Below are positions 24,101-36,916 of a stretch of DNA of 64,000 nucleotides, one piece after another. The stretch comes from Nymphaea colorata. Taxonomy: Eukaryota; Streptophyta; Magnoliopsida; Nymphaeales; Nymphaeaceae. The stretch lies in NCBI RefSeq assembly GCF_008831285.2, contig NC_045146.1, forward strand, positions 19,235,289 to 19,299,288, given 5' to 3'. Position 1 is the stretch's first letter, and every line of letters begins with the position of its first letter. The position numbers were made by a program, and so were the translations under genes. The notes beneath the pieces were generated by a model, which was not told the DNA's origin, searched no databases, and saw only the letters and a list, made by a program, of their open reading frames with translations.

Positions 24101-25825
24101 TTTGTTGATAAAATGTCTCTCCCTTAAACCAATGGCATCTGAAAATCCATTGATCTCAAATCACATAAAATCTGAGATTATCAAGCACTGATACCTCTTA
24201 ATAAGGTTCTCAAACTCAAAAAGTCAAGGGTCCAGATCTGCCCCCCGGTTCTCTCTGGATCTCGCCAACAGATCTTAGGATCAAGAGGTCAATCTAATGC
24301 ATCTTAAGCATGCTTAAGTGCGAATCACGCCACAGCTAATATTAAGCTCACCATGATCTGTATCTTTTCAAGGGGAAGCCAGATATATAATCTAACGATT
24401 TTAACATAATTAAGCAGATGTGCTGTGTTTGTTCAACAATGGCATCCACAAACTTCAGATATAAATCTCAATTATTGTTTAAAGTGTCTGCTTCTATTCT
24501 CCTCTGATGGCTGAAGAGCTGAATCTAAGACTAAAAAATATGAAAAATTTCTCAATGCCAGACATAAAAGTTTTGACCAAAGTTTCAATTTTTTTAAAGA
24601 AACATTCATTTTCTATTGTTAACTATATCTTTTTTATACGGATTTGCCCATAAGCTTCAGTCAACCTAGAGAACGATCTTAGTATGGGAGTTTCTTTTAT
24701 CATTTAAATTGATAATCACAGATTAAATTAGAAAAAAAAAAGAGAAACTTAACATATTTGTTATATTTAGAGGAAACTGCTTTTGATGTAAAACCCCCAA
24801 GCTATATATCCTTATGCCTCGAAGGTTTTAGCTTGTTTTAGAGCTTGCGTGAACCGACGTTATATCCTTAAATTCGAGTGCCGCGCTTGGCAAGAAAACC
24901 AGAAAGCTGCACTCACTAAAACACATATAATCTGCAAAAAAAAAAGTCCTTTATAGTTAGAGAAACTTCTTTAATAATAATAACAACAACAATGACAAAT
25001 TATTAGCTTTTGAATTTGTTAAAACGTCAGTGATCACGCCTTGTAGAGAGAGAAAAAAGGACACCAACGTCGTGGAGTTGAAAGTTTTCCCTTGTTGTAA
25101 GGTTCTACGTTTAAAAGCATCGTCGCTTGTCACATGCCTACACGTTCACATGTTCAAGAACATGCAGACTCCATAGATATTTTAAGCCTTTCTCATAAAG
25201 ATTTCGTCCAAAGATTCTGTCCCTTGTCCAACTAAATCATGCAAATATTTGAGTGCCTTTTTATATCATGCGGGGAACAGGACGGGACCCACAAAATAAT
25301 TTCGAGAATTTTTTTTCTTGAAAATAATAGAAAATGGAAATAAATATTGAGCCTGCCTATGGCCAACGTACCATTTTTACAGTAACGAAAATAAAAGTGA
25401 ACATGTGAGACGGCGATGATCATGGTCCAATATTGGTGCTTAATTAAAATTCAGGGAACTTCAATGTGCCAACTTATCGAAACTCAAGGAAGTCGCTTCT
25501 AAAAGCTTGGCAGAATTTTGTGTTACTGTAGTGAATGACGCTCTAATTATGATAATAATTAAAGTCTTTCGGAATTCAGATCATACTAACCAAAGTTTCA
25601 TCTTTTGGTCTTCAGCCGGCTGCCGAAATGACTAACTATTTCAAATCCATCATTAAAAACGCCATAAAACTATCAATAAATCAGCAGAAACCATTACTAT
25701 ATTATTAACTGTTGCTGATGTTTCATAGCAGAAAAGCATCCGGCAACATTAGGCAGTCCGCTTATTTCAATTCCTTTTTTTATTTAAGTTTTTTAATAAA
25801 ATTGTCCTTGCAAGACTGATGGTAA
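21154..25825. other. gene-poor stretch
   Basis: About 4.7 kb of AT-rich DNA. I recognise no conserved coding segment. At 23220-23510 there are repeated phrases around CATGAATCTG and TTCATAAAACA like those in the MITE at 27648 and at 7480-8060 and 29820-30030, so part of it is probably decayed copies of one non-autonomous element. The short frame at 22810-23046 has no motif. Confidence 0.45.
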
Positions 25826-25829
25826 TTAG

Positions 25830-26115
25830 AGGTTTGGATATATTTTTAATCATATCCGCTTTTTTGGATATTCACATATTCGGATTTGAATTCGAATAAA
25901 GAAAAGTAATATGTGAATCCGAGTTCGAATCCGAATCCAAAATTCGATTTTACAATCTCAATCCGATTTTTATATTTATATCCGAATCTGAATCCAAATT
26001 TTGAATTGGATTTTGCCAATTTTCAAAATTTAGTAGCATTAGATACAAGGTATTTGTCTACAAATGAATATGATCCGAATTTGTATTCGAACCCGATCGG
26101 ATATTTATGTATATC
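25830..26115. repeat. GATTCGGAT-rich element relic
   Basis: Dense, overlapping GAATCCGAATC and GGATATT words flank an AT-rich core, and the right end is GATCGGATATTTATG. The same vocabulary fills the arms of the 2.3 kb foldback element at 39059-41338, so this is probably a shorter member of the family. Confidence 0.5.
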
Positions 26116-26434
26116 CTGATAAGCTTAGAACCATAACGCCAATGGGAATCATTCTTTTGGTGCCTCTAAACGGACCAACTGCGCTGTGTCCTTGAGAGCA
26201 AGAGGGCCTTTGTTTGATGCAACAGCAAGGTGCCAAATGTGCTAAGTGAGAGACCAATGTTTCAAATCTTAAGGGGTTATTTGGTAATAGAGACACTTTG
26301 TAAGTATAACAACCCAACCCACTCTCGGGCTCGGGCCCCTGGTTCAACGGATTCCAACCCGCTCTCTAGCAGTTTCGGCTCTAGCCTCAAAAATGCTAAA
26401 AATCAGTACAACCATTTATGGTAATCACTCCTCT

Positions 26435-26496
26435 CTTTATAAACACTTGAAGATTCCTCACAATCTTCAATACGGAACTAAACTTTTAAGACGTTA
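26435..26496 (+). repeat. TATA-leader-like dispersed repeat, copy C
   Basis: Reads CTTTATAAACAC, then CACAATCTTCAATACGG and AACTAAACTTTT. It is homologous to 4863-4917 and 5122-5180 and shares with the latter an upstream CTCAAAAATGCTAAA block at about 26387. Confidence 0.45.
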
Positions 26497-26499
26497 CAG

Positions 26500-27420
26500 T
26501 GAAGGTGACTGTATCATGAATTTGCCCAAAAAATTCGGTCAGATTCTTCAGATACTATAACTATTGCTCTATGAACATACTCTAAACTTTAGGCAGATTT
26601 ACGAGACACTCATGAAGTGTCATTGCTATCAATGGACACCTAAAAGGTCATTTTCTCTCAAATTATGAGACAATACCACTTCCCCTGGTATGCTCTGCTC
26701 CGTCTTCAAACATGATGAATCCATATTAAAAGTCCACTTATCAACACCATCTAGCTATTTATAGAATTTAAAAACAAAAACTTAAAGTAATCTCCAGATC
26801 TAGATCTACTTATTATCCCCAGATCTGAATATTATCCAAATCCACCTGAAAGAAGCCGGTGACACATAATTCCGGGGCCCCGTCCACTTCCGGACGAACA
26901 AGAGGCTTCCAACCCACCACCCACTTACAACTTAGTCCATATTATTGAAGGAAAAAAGTTTTTTTCCTAGAAAAATGTCGCGGAATGGGCGGGACCCATC
27001 GACGCGGGGGCTTAAATTCTTAATCATAATAGACATCTCTAATGATGAATTGATATCTGGGTCCCCATGATCAACAAGATCATCAGGGACCGGTAATCAC
27101 GGGCGGAGGAACCGCGTCTTATTCTCGCACATCTGGATCCAGAAATGTGCCAACGAAAGAAAGAAATCTGCAAATGGGTCCTTTGTTTTTGTCCGGGGAA
27201 GCCAAAGGGAGGGCAGGTGCGGCCAAGTCAAGTTAGGTTTCAGTCCCAACTTTGGACGTCTTTAATTTCTCCCCTCCTTCGGTCCACATTGGCCGCTGCT
27301 AAATCCAAGTAACCCCGTTGCACACGCCTCATGAGGCCCAGCTCTCTTCCGACCCACTCCATCTGGCTCATACTTGATCCTAGTTCTCAAAAGAAAGCTG
27401 CCAACAAGTTTTATCTTATA
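26500..27420. other. gene-free stretch
   Basis: Intergenic. A GC-richer part at 26860-27360 contains no recognisable exon or RNA gene. Confidence 0.4.
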
Positions 27421-27421
27421 T

Positions 27422-27423
<2 letters not shown>

Positions 27424-27478
<55 letters not shown>

Positions 27479-27502
27479 GAGAGAAAGAGAGAGAGAGAGA
27501 GT
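27424..27502. repeat. compound microsatellite (TA)25 then (AG)n
   Basis: Uninterrupted TA dinucleotides at 27424-27473 are followed by an AG-rich tract to 27502 and a run of T. Confidence 0.98.
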
Positions 27503-27647
27503 TTTTTTTTTTTTAATGTAATGAATCCTTGATACGTGATCATAAGATGAAACATCTTAAGGCAATCATGTTTTTAGCATGAAATGCGTTTTTTTGAGCC
27601 ATAAAAAAGTCAAGCAACTCCTATAACATCAAAGAGGATATTTTACC

Positions 27648-27867
27648 GGGCTGTTTGGTATTAGGAATATTTCACGAAACACTCATGCGGTGTTCCTAAT
27701 GCCAAACATTTCGTATAAAGTCATTTGGTAGTAGGAATATTACATGAATGTCTCATAAATCTGTCCATAGATTAAGATAGATTCGTGCATATTAGTTCTG
27801 GTGTTCTATGAATCCGTATATTGTCATATGACAACACTTAGAGAGAATTGCTTATGCCAAACAACCC
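27648..27867. mobile_element. 220-bp MITE with hAT-like inverted ends
   Basis: The left end GGGCTGTTTGGTATTAGGAA and the inverse of the right end GGGTTGTTTGGCATAAGCAA match at 14 of 20 positions. The GGG(T/C)TGTTTGG motif is common at hAT-type and Harbinger-type MITE ends. There is no coding capacity and I could not see a clean target duplication. Confidence 0.6.
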
Positions 27868-28234
27868 ATGTAGGATCGAGTTGAGACAGAATCTATACTT
27901 TTTGATAAATAGCGGCGACCGAAACTCGTATATTCGAGTTAAAAACATTTTAAAGAGTGTAACTTGAGGAATTTAACATCCAAACTGCTGTTTGAAACAC
28001 GTTAAATAACTTTTTCTCCTTCTGGCCTTCATGTGTTGAAGAAATGAAAGAAAATTGTTTGCGTTGCCCCAATAATTGATTGTTCAGCAACCCTTCTCTC
28101 CTCTGCAAGACGGGAGTGGACAGGTTGGCCATGAAATCCCATTAAAACTTCACCCCATGGAGATCTTATCTTATAGTAAACTGCTCGACATATTCAATAA
28201 TTTAAAGTTTAGTTTGTCCCCCTGAATTCAACAT

Positions 28235-28272
28235 TTTATTTATTTATTTATTTATTTACTTATTTATTTATT
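28235..28272. repeat. (TTTA)n microsatellite
   Basis: About nine TTTA units with one interruption (TTAC near 28258). Confidence 0.97.
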
Positions 28273-28552
28273 CAACAGAGACTGAGTTGCACAGTCAAAC
28301 TAGGCATCTTAGAAGCTCAACAACTTTGGTATTTATTAAAAAAAAATATAATTTTCAATATAATATCCTTATTTCATTTAGTTTCATGAGTTTTAGTATT
28401 AGCAGATATGTATTTTACAATTTGAAAATTTAACACATTTTAAGTGTTCACTTGTCAACTGCATGTACGCAAATTATTGAACCATGTTCGTGAATGTACG
28501 GAAATATAAACAATTTCGACCCGGGGTTTAGCAAGTCTGCCTTGACCCGATC

Positions 28553-28722
28553 GGGTTCCCATCATCCCTCTGCTTGGATCCAACATATTTTCGGATCCAG
28601 ACCTGATTTCACTACGGCATAAATAAGTAGGGGTAGAGCGGGTTCCCTTCAGCTGGATCCAATATGTTTTCGGATCCAGATCTGATTTCATCTTGTCTCC
28701 TACAGTAAGTGGGGGTTGGTGA
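28553..28722. repeat. dimeric GGATCC-containing tandem duplication
   Basis: Two units (28553-28639 and 28640-28722) share GGGTTCCC, TGGATCCAA(C/T)AT, TTTTCGGATCCAGA and CTGATTTCA. They differ by an indel of about 8 bp. More GGATCC-rich phrases continue to about 28770 and recur at 29080-29160, suggesting a larger decayed repeat. Confidence 0.8.
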
Positions 28723-28859
28723 GACCTCCTCCGACGGGTCCAGATACGGGATCCATTTTGCATGGATCCAAAATCAATGCTTTCAAACTTAGTTGGAGTC
28801 GGACGGGTCCCACCATACGAAATAAGGATCTCGTGGAAACACGCAAAAGTCATTTAAAG

Positions 28860-30955
28860 TTTAGTCCAGGGACCCAATTGAGTCTGACCCGAATAAAGGT
28901 CCAGATTTAGTTAAGGCCCACAAGTCGGCAGGCTGGTTTGGATGGATCCGAACGTCATACAAAACGCCGAGGCTCATAGTCATAGATAGAGATATCAGGG
29001 CTTTTGGAGCCATTTGGAAGGAACTGATTCGAAATTTCTGCCTTCTTTTGGCCTCACTTGGGTGTGGATTTTGGATATGGATCCATCGATCCAAATTCTA
29101 CTCTTATCGAATCATTCTGGAACACGGATCTGGATCGTGTGCGCAGTACCCAAAACCGATCCGGAATTTCATGGTCAGAGACTCGAAGGAGGACAGGACA
29201 GGACAGGACAGGAGGAGTCCGGGGCGTTTCAGTATTGCCGTTTGCGAAATTACCTGTTTACCCTCAGGATCTGATCCACCAGAGTTTGAAATTTGAAAAC
29301 TAGGGAAGTTTGAACCGTCGTTTGACTTGCCGTTCGATCGTTCCTCCCCAATTCCCATGCCGAGCCATCAGGGAAACCCTTCTCTGCTCATCCTCTCTTC
29401 CCCAATGACCAATTTAACCTTATAAATTAGGACCAACATTCGATTGCATTTTCCCGATACAGGGTCCAAGTGTCAAGTATTTCTGGGGCTTATCAATGTC
29501 AAATTTAATGGTGTGCATGCATTGCTGAAACCCGACCTAAAATATTCTTTGAAATTATCGTATGCTTAGTGGATCGGCTGTGAATCGGTCGAAATAAAGC
29601 TTTTTTTTTTATAGATAAATGAAAACAATATAAGAAATGTTAAGGTGCATGCATTTAGAACATTAGTGAAAACTTGGCATGTGACATTTCTTGAATGGTG
29701 TCGTGAAATTGAATTGGTTTGCTACCGATTCAGTTAGAGTTGGCCGGTTCAAACTAATTGAGGCTGCTTTTAATGACATTGATTCGGACCAAAACTTAAT
29801 TTCACATTTAAAGAGTTGCATATCGACTCTAACGAGACATTCTCCATAAGTTGAAGCAAGGCGTGTATCCCTTAGAGCTCATATGACCACAGTGTCAAAT
29901 TGTTATTGTCTCATAAATATGTTTTAAATGAAACATTGAGTAAGAGTGTTTTATGAATATGTCTCAATTTATGAATAGATTTATAAGACAATTACTAGTG
30001 TCAAACTTATAAAACATGACGACAAGACGGGGCCTTAGAGTTTTATTTCTTCTCACTACATTGAAAAATAAACCAAGAAAAGAAGTTGAGTACATGCATG
30101 CACTCGAGATAAAAAAAAAAAGAAAAAAAAACAAAGTTGGCCATACATGCCATATTCATGTTCATCTGATATAGTGTAACATTTGACATTAAACGTGATT
30201 CTTCAATTGGGTCAATGGTCAAGACTACGCCCCACGAGAAGCTATAAAGAGATTTACATTCATAATTATTTGCCTATTGGTCAGAACCCTTCCAATAATG
30301 GGTAACTTCTTAGGTTCTTCTTTATATTAAAGTACTACGCAGAGTTGGGCATAGTTTATGATGATTTTAGAATAGATTATTAATTCAACTTGTGCTTCGA
30401 TATGCAAATTTTTTATTGTAATGTAGAGAGAGAAACATTGTCTTTGTTCAAGTAGATAATGGGTTTGGTCTGGGTAACAATGTTTTTAGAAACCCGAGGC
30501 CGGTCTCTTCCATAGTGAGTTTGGTCGGACAAGAGCTAGGTCCGACGCTAATACTCTACATTAATTGCACTTTACTTTGGTGTTAGTGCCCGCCGGTGCA
30601 CTCCAAATTCCAACATTTGGACCACGAATCTGAATTATAAGCGAACTTAGCAGTCCTCTTAAAATACTGATTTACCGCAGGCAGGTTATGCAAGTAATTA
30701 TCAGAAAACCACAAGGCCAAGATCGACACTGGATTTAATCCCGATCTCAACTATTTCGGGCCTCTCTTCGGTGCGCTATTTTGAGGGGTCGTTCGCAGTC
30801 CAAGGGCAAAACCGTCTAATCATGATATTAAAGTCCGTTTTCGTCCTTGACTACAGAAATAGGGTTCTCTCGTCAAATGCCACCCACCAACGAGGACGTT
30901 TCGGTCATTTCGCCCCCTCCCATTGATCGCCCTCTCAACCCGTTTTTAAAAGGGC
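28860..30955. other. gene-poor stretch upstream of the ICR gene
   Basis: Intergenic. A pentanucleotide repeat (GGACA) of four units lies at 29191-29213. Phrases at 29820-30030 resemble the decayed MITE family seen at 23.2-23.5 kb. No coding segment is recognised. Confidence 0.45.
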
Positions 30956-30959
30956 GCAA

Positions 30960-31081
30960 AAATAGCTGAGGAAAGAAGGGGAGAAGACGCAAGGGAGAAA
31001 AAACGATCTGTGTTTGAGCGACGATCGAGTTCGCAACCCGGCGAAGATTCCATTTCCGGCGAGTGGCTTTCTTCGGCGGAG
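30960..31081 (+). other. putative 5' untranslated exon of the ICR gene
   Basis: A purine-rich, GC-richer segment that ends in a strong donor (GGAG|GTAAGG at 31081/31082) and has no convincing coding frame. The next exon probably begins after the acceptor ATAG at 34151-34154, leaving a leader intron of about 3.1 kb. The transcription start is not determined. Confidence 0.45.
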
Positions 31082-32177
31082 GTAAGGCCTCTTTTCCTCT
31101 CTCTCCCGCTGGCTTTCGCTGTGGTCTCACTGCGACTCTTGCTGCGTTCTTATTGAAATCTTAGGCGAAGTCCTAAACAACGCACTGGAATCCTTCTCCA
31201 CTTGATCCTTGATTTCGGCCTTCCATTGCGATAAGCGTTTGAGAATAGACGGATTTCTCTATATCCTGCTCGTTTTGCTGGTTTTGAGCTTCGAGGAAGC
31301 TCATTTTTGCTTACCCCGCTAGAAGGATCTTGTTGCCATTATTTCTTTCTGTTTTTTCTTCTTCTGCAGTCATCGTCATTGTCTTCATCGTCATCACATC
31401 ATCTGATCAATACTCCTTTTCTCTATGAGAGCCAACAATTTCGAAAACAGCCTTCTTTTATCATTTTTAAATTGTGTAGAGAATATACTCATGTTACTGA
31501 CTACAGGATTGTACCCTTGAAAATGAGAGATTCCTCCTGCTTTGGGTCTTCAAGTGTCTAGCTAAATGTCGCTTACCTTCGCCACCGTCTACAAACTGCT
31601 GATTAAAATTTTCAACTAGCGATCACAATTTTTCTTTCTATCAGAAGGCAAAAGCAGTCACTTTTCGGTGTCAAAGTTAGTCTTTTGAAAATGTTGAAAG
31701 TTTAGTCTACGGGGAAGGATCTTGAACTCATTTGTGAAAAGGTGCGCCGTAAAAATCTGAACAGAGTTTCTTGGCAAAAACATGGTTTTACATTATTTTG
31801 CCTCCTCCTAATACAAAATATGAGTGTGATAACTTGGGCCTTAGCATCCTCCCTTGTGCAAGCACATACAATAGGTGTACAACATAAAGTTGCGGTAGGA
31901 GGGATGGGTAAGGAGTTTTAACTTTTAAGCCGCTCTCAAGAGGATCAGGTGGTCAGGGTATTGTTTACAATTTGAATAGTATTTTTGTTTTTTTCTAAAA
32001 TTTTCCGGGAGTTCCTGATCCCTACTTTTTGTTAAAAATAGAACATTTCTATCCTTTCGTTTTTCAGTTTTCTTGTGGATGAAAGCGCCCACTGAGATGC
32101 TCTTTCCCAATATTGTCAAATCGTTGCCGGGAAATGTACAGAATCTGCCTCTGTTGGACGCGTTCAAATTTGGACCG

Positions 32178-32741
32178 GGTTCATGGTTATATCTTGGAGA
32201 GTTTCACCAACTGAAAAAGCTTACTCGAAAAGGACATTTTCTGTGTATATAACATAAGCATTTAAAAAGCCAAATATTAAAAATTCAAACATAACCTGTT
32301 TTTGTTATTCAAAAGTTGAATGCCTGGAAAACTTATTTTCTTAACAAAACTAGGTCTCGAACGCAGTTTTATTGCTATCCATAGTCAATACGTACCAAAC
32401 TTTCTCAGATTCTTGAAGCGGATAGGAGAAAGAAGCGGATAAAGTAAACCAGCCAATAGGTTTGCATGGTTATATCTTGGAGAGTTTCACCAATTGCAAA
32501 AGCCTACTCGAAAAAGACATTTTCCGTCTATAACATAAGCATTTAAAAAGCCAAATATTAAAAATCCAAACTTAACCTGCTTTTGTTATTCAAAAGTTGA
32601 ATGCCTGGAAAACTTATTTTCTTACAAAAACCAGGTCTCGAACGCAGTTTTATTGCTATCCGTAGTCTATACGTACCAAACATCCTCAGATTCTTGAAGC
32701 GTATAGGAGAAAGGAGATGATAAAGTAAACCAGCCAATAGG
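32178..32741. repeat. 283-bp tandem duplication in the ICR leader intron
   Basis: Copy 1 (about 32178-32460) and copy 2 (about 32461-32741) both begin CATGGTTATATCTTGGAGAG and end ACCAGCCAATAGG. They differ at scattered bases and small indels. The duplication lies in the predicted leader intron, so the protein is unaffected. Confidence 0.9.
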
Positions 32742-34197
32742 TTTGAACTTCAATACAGAGTTATCAGGAGCCGTTAATACAAAGGATGATGATTGAGGAG
32801 TGACCTAGCTGTCCTTGGGGCATTTTACATTTATTACTGGGGATATGGGCTATGCATGTACATAGTGCAACGCCTCCCCTCTTAGGCACCGACCTTACCC
32901 TGTTTCTGCCTTCATTCTTTCTCCAGAAGATTCCCTTCAATTGTTTACCCAAATTTAAAAAAAAAACCCTCATATGATCAGTTAGAATGGAATCAATAAA
33001 AAAAAAATTGGGTTACTATCATTTAATTAATTGTCTTACAACTTGTCATTTTTCTTATCAGTAGTCACTGTATCTTCTTTTTCAAAATTTTGAAGCTAAT
33101 AAATCATTATGTGCTTTATTTTTTGTAATTTTCATACGAGTCTTTTGAATTTTTAAAAACTATTTTCTTATTTATATGTTTTCTGTTTCTAATGTTTAAT
33201 TTTTTAAACATTCAATCTTCTATTTTGTGCAATTGAAAAATGAAAATTTCTGAATCTTTTTATGGGGCAATTTGATTAAAATCTGACTTCATTAATACTT
33301 GCAGGAAGTACATCTGTCGTTTTCGATGATGTTGCAGTCTCACCCGGCCCAACCTTCCAACATGCCCATGTGCAAACTCCCCCACTACACCGTACTATCT
33401 AGTTCAATAACCCCAACCGGAATATATAATATTTAGGAACCGGCTATGCCAATTCTTCCTCCTCTTTGGTTAGGATCTCAGACCCGTTTGGTTGTCCGTT
33501 TTGGGTTCATCAAGATCGTGAGCTCACGGATTTGTCACGGTTGAATATTTAAACCTCCAGGGTTAATCTAGCCTCAGCCCAAGTTAAGGTGAATTTACAT
33601 GAGCCAAGATTAGAGATCCAATGTCAGCTCGTTCTTTATGTATTTGTTTCATTTGTTTTAATTTGGCAAATATTATTAAACCTCAAGCGAGCGAATCAAT
33701 ATTATTGTGTCTACATCATTTTTTACGAGAACGGTAATTAAGATGTTTGCATTGTGAGAGCTATCAATTTAGGATTTACATATCCGTAGTATTCGCATCG
33801 ATTATTTGCTTTGAGGCTTCTGAATCTAGGGGATACATGTCCCTCCTGTTAATCTCGGACGTAAATGGTCGGAACTCGGAATTTGTTGTTCGAATTTGGT
33901 TTCTAATCGCGTGTGCTGAATTCAACCGAATCTGATTTTCAATGCAATGTATTTAAGTAATGAAACCTTTTGGTTTACTTCCCTAACTTAATTGTCTCTG
34001 GTTTTCGACCTCCGGCTCCGCTCCCATAGACTAAGGTTTCTGACATATTTCGACTTGCAGTCCATCTCAAGATCGTGCCGCTTTTGATGATTATTTGCTC
34101 GGTTGCAAGTATTGTTAACTTTCGATTTTTGTTGCTTTCCTTTCTGGAACATAGGCGGCAGATCGAGCGCTGAAAATCGAGCAACTGAAGGAAGCCA

Positions 34198-36916
34198 ATG
34201 CCGACTGTAAGGTATGCGCTTGGAGGACTATCCCATTTGTACATTTGGTTTACCGGTAGAATGCAAATAGATCAGGTGCGATGTGATCTCAAGTCCAAAT
34301 TTACACACTGTTCAAACATGGTCTTATGTGCGCTAGTTAAACATTAAACTTTCAATAAAATTTTCCCTAATAAATTCATTTTTCTGGGGGAGCAAAAGTC
34401 AGTTCACTTGATATTTTAAAGCCCCGGTAAGAATAATTTATGTTTTTATCAGTTTACCATTTTCTTGAGCCATATGTGCGGCCTCATGTGTAGAATATGA
34501 TGTGACATGATTTTAATTCAAAACTAACCTGGGAATCACATTAACATGATTTATGGTTTAGGCTATTTTATATGCTTACGCTGGTAGACTCCAATGAGAC
34601 ATTTCTACTTTCACAAAATGGCTAGTTGATTTCTCATCATCACCGTGTCCAAAGTGGAATCATGCACTGGAAATCATTAATCTTGTCCACTGTCAAGTGC
34701 ATCCTTGCGACTGGATCTCATATTTTCTTAGTTAGATCCAGGGAGAGTCCAGAGGAAGGGTGTGAACTGTTTTCCCTATTGAACAAGACCAGTCTACCTG
34801 TCATAACGGGTCATTTAGCGGGTGACTTAAATAACATGAAGTGATGAAGACCCACCACCAGATTGTACACTCGCAGTTGACGATGTCTCATCAACATCAA
34901 GACGTTGAAAGCCAACCAGGACAAGTGTGTGTATTATTGTTTCATATTAAAGGGGTGGCGCGCCTGGCTACCTGATCTACTATCCCTGATTCCCGTGTGT
35001 ACGCTGCACCGGCGACTTACATGTGTGAAGGAAATTCAGTTTAAAGGACCAGTTAGGAACTAGGTGCATCTGTAGGCTTCCGGCTGTTCGTTTGTTCACC
35101 CGTAACGTTGAATCATTTTCACAGGGGGGGACCAGAGATGTCGCAACGAACGTTAAGGCCACTGTCGCATTTGAAAACAACAAGCTCCGAGCCAGATGGT
35201 GGACAAGCAACGAACCGGCACAGTGTTGACCGCAGCCCGAGAGTCAGTGACAGAAGGTCTCCAAGAGCGCATACGGCTGAGGTACGGCCTCCTCTTGCCA
35301 TGTATTGGTTTTTAATTGAGCCATTCTGCATATTCATTCTCTTGCTTATGACTTTATTAATTTCGTTTCCACTTGCTTTACATTAGTTGTTAATTGAAGC
35401 CGTTCTGCATGTATGGAGAGAGAGATACCCTAGGCTATCACGTTATGCCCTTAAATTGTGACTTGCTTCAATCATAAACTTGGGTAATCATAAACTTGGG
35501 TACCGCTTCAATTAAATCCTCGTCCCCATTATAGTAACTCTATGTGCGATAGATGGCATTGACAAATATAAAATTGACTATGAATCATTCTGCTCCTTGT
35601 CAAGATCATTGATATATAGGTCCTTAGATGAGATGGAATGTCAGTTTTGTATCTTTTGGAATTCTTACCGTACAATTGTTCTCCAACAGAAGAAAGCACT
35701 TGCAAATTCACCGTTGCAGAAGAAACGAACTAGCCGAATCTCTAACCTTGAATCTCAATTGGGCCAAGCACAAGATGAAGTAAAAAAATTGAAAGAACAA
35801 TTGGCATATGCACAGAGTGCCAAGAAAGAGCCCGCAATGGAGTCAGAAGAAACCAAGAAACGGATTTCTACTGATCAACCTTCTACTCTTGATGTTGGCC
35901 AAGAACCAGTTAGCCCGATGGCAGATTTCCCTGCATCACCGAACACTCCACCAGAAAAGGAGAAACCTTGTGCAATGAATCTAGAGGATGAGATGCCATC
36001 GGAGGAGAGCTTAGACTTGCAGGGCATTGGTAATTCAAGCAGTAGTCATGAATTCAAAAGTGTTCTGAAAACGGACAGTACTATTTCAGAAGTATCTGAC
36101 ATGCTGCATAAGAGCGGTGGGTGCACAGAAAGCATGGGGAGTGCAGAAATAATGGAACTGAAGGCAAAGCTGCTCAGACAAGAACAAGACCTGATGAGGC
36201 TTTCTCGAGAGAATGAAGACCTTGTAAGTTCCCCTCGTTGTCTTCTCATTTCTTGTATTAGTGCGTTTTTTTTTTTATAGTAAACATGAAATATGATCTT
36301 TTGATCAAATTTGGATATATAAGTTCTAAAGAATGTCAATGGACTTCTGCACCTATTTAAATGAATTTTGACATGGGTGGTCGCAGACCATGATATTCTT
36401 TTAGCAGATTCATAATTTTAAACTGAATTAGCTCCAAAAGTTCTATTTTCATTTTCCTCATTTATTTTGTCTACCTGACAGAAACTTCAGTTGTTGGAGG
36501 TTGAAGAGCTAAGGACAAAAGAAGAGGAAACAGCCGAACAGGTGAAGCGATTAACTGAAGAACTCGAAGAAAGCAAGCAGAGGACAACACAAGCGACCGA
36601 GCAACTTGAAGTAACAATTCAGTCAAAATCAGAGTTGGAAGCAGAGATGAAGAGGGTGAAAGTGCAGGCAGAGCAATGGAGGAAGGCAGCGGAAGCAGCG
36701 ACTGCCATGTTGACATCAGTAGATAACTATGTTGGTTCAGAGATCAATGGCCGATGTGGGAATAAACACTTGCCTCATGGTTTAGAGGACTCTGGTTATA
36801 TGGGTTCAGACTCTCCAATGACAGATAGCATGGAAGATGTCTATGCAGGAAAGCGAAAGGGAGGTGCAGGAATCAAGAGATTTGGTGAATTTTGGAAGAA
36901 GAAAGGCCCCAAGTAG
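34198..36916 (+). CDS. interactor of constitutive active ROPs (ICR/RIP family)
   Basis: Exons 34198-34211, 35125-35281, 35690-36223 and 36482-36916 join in phase to give 379 aa, near the usual ICR length. The start was chosen because a 14-nt exon encoding M-P-T-V-R splices onto G-G-P-E-M-S-Q-R-T and rebuilds the family's N-terminus; starting at the internal ATG 35138 would lose nine residues. Next comes a basic serine-rich part with D-R-S-P-R-V-S-D-R-R-S-P-R. Then comes the first coiled coil with R-I-S-N-L-E-S-Q-L-G-Q-A-Q, an acidic S/P-rich linker, a second long coiled coil ending in E-Q-W-R-K-A-A-E-A-A, and the tail R-F-G-E-F-W-K-K-K-G. ICR proteins are plant-specific coiled-coil scaffolds that bind active ROP GTPases and link them to microtubules, exocytosis and polarity at the plasma membrane. 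The gene appears intact. The exact paralogue cannot be assigned. Confidence 0.87.
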
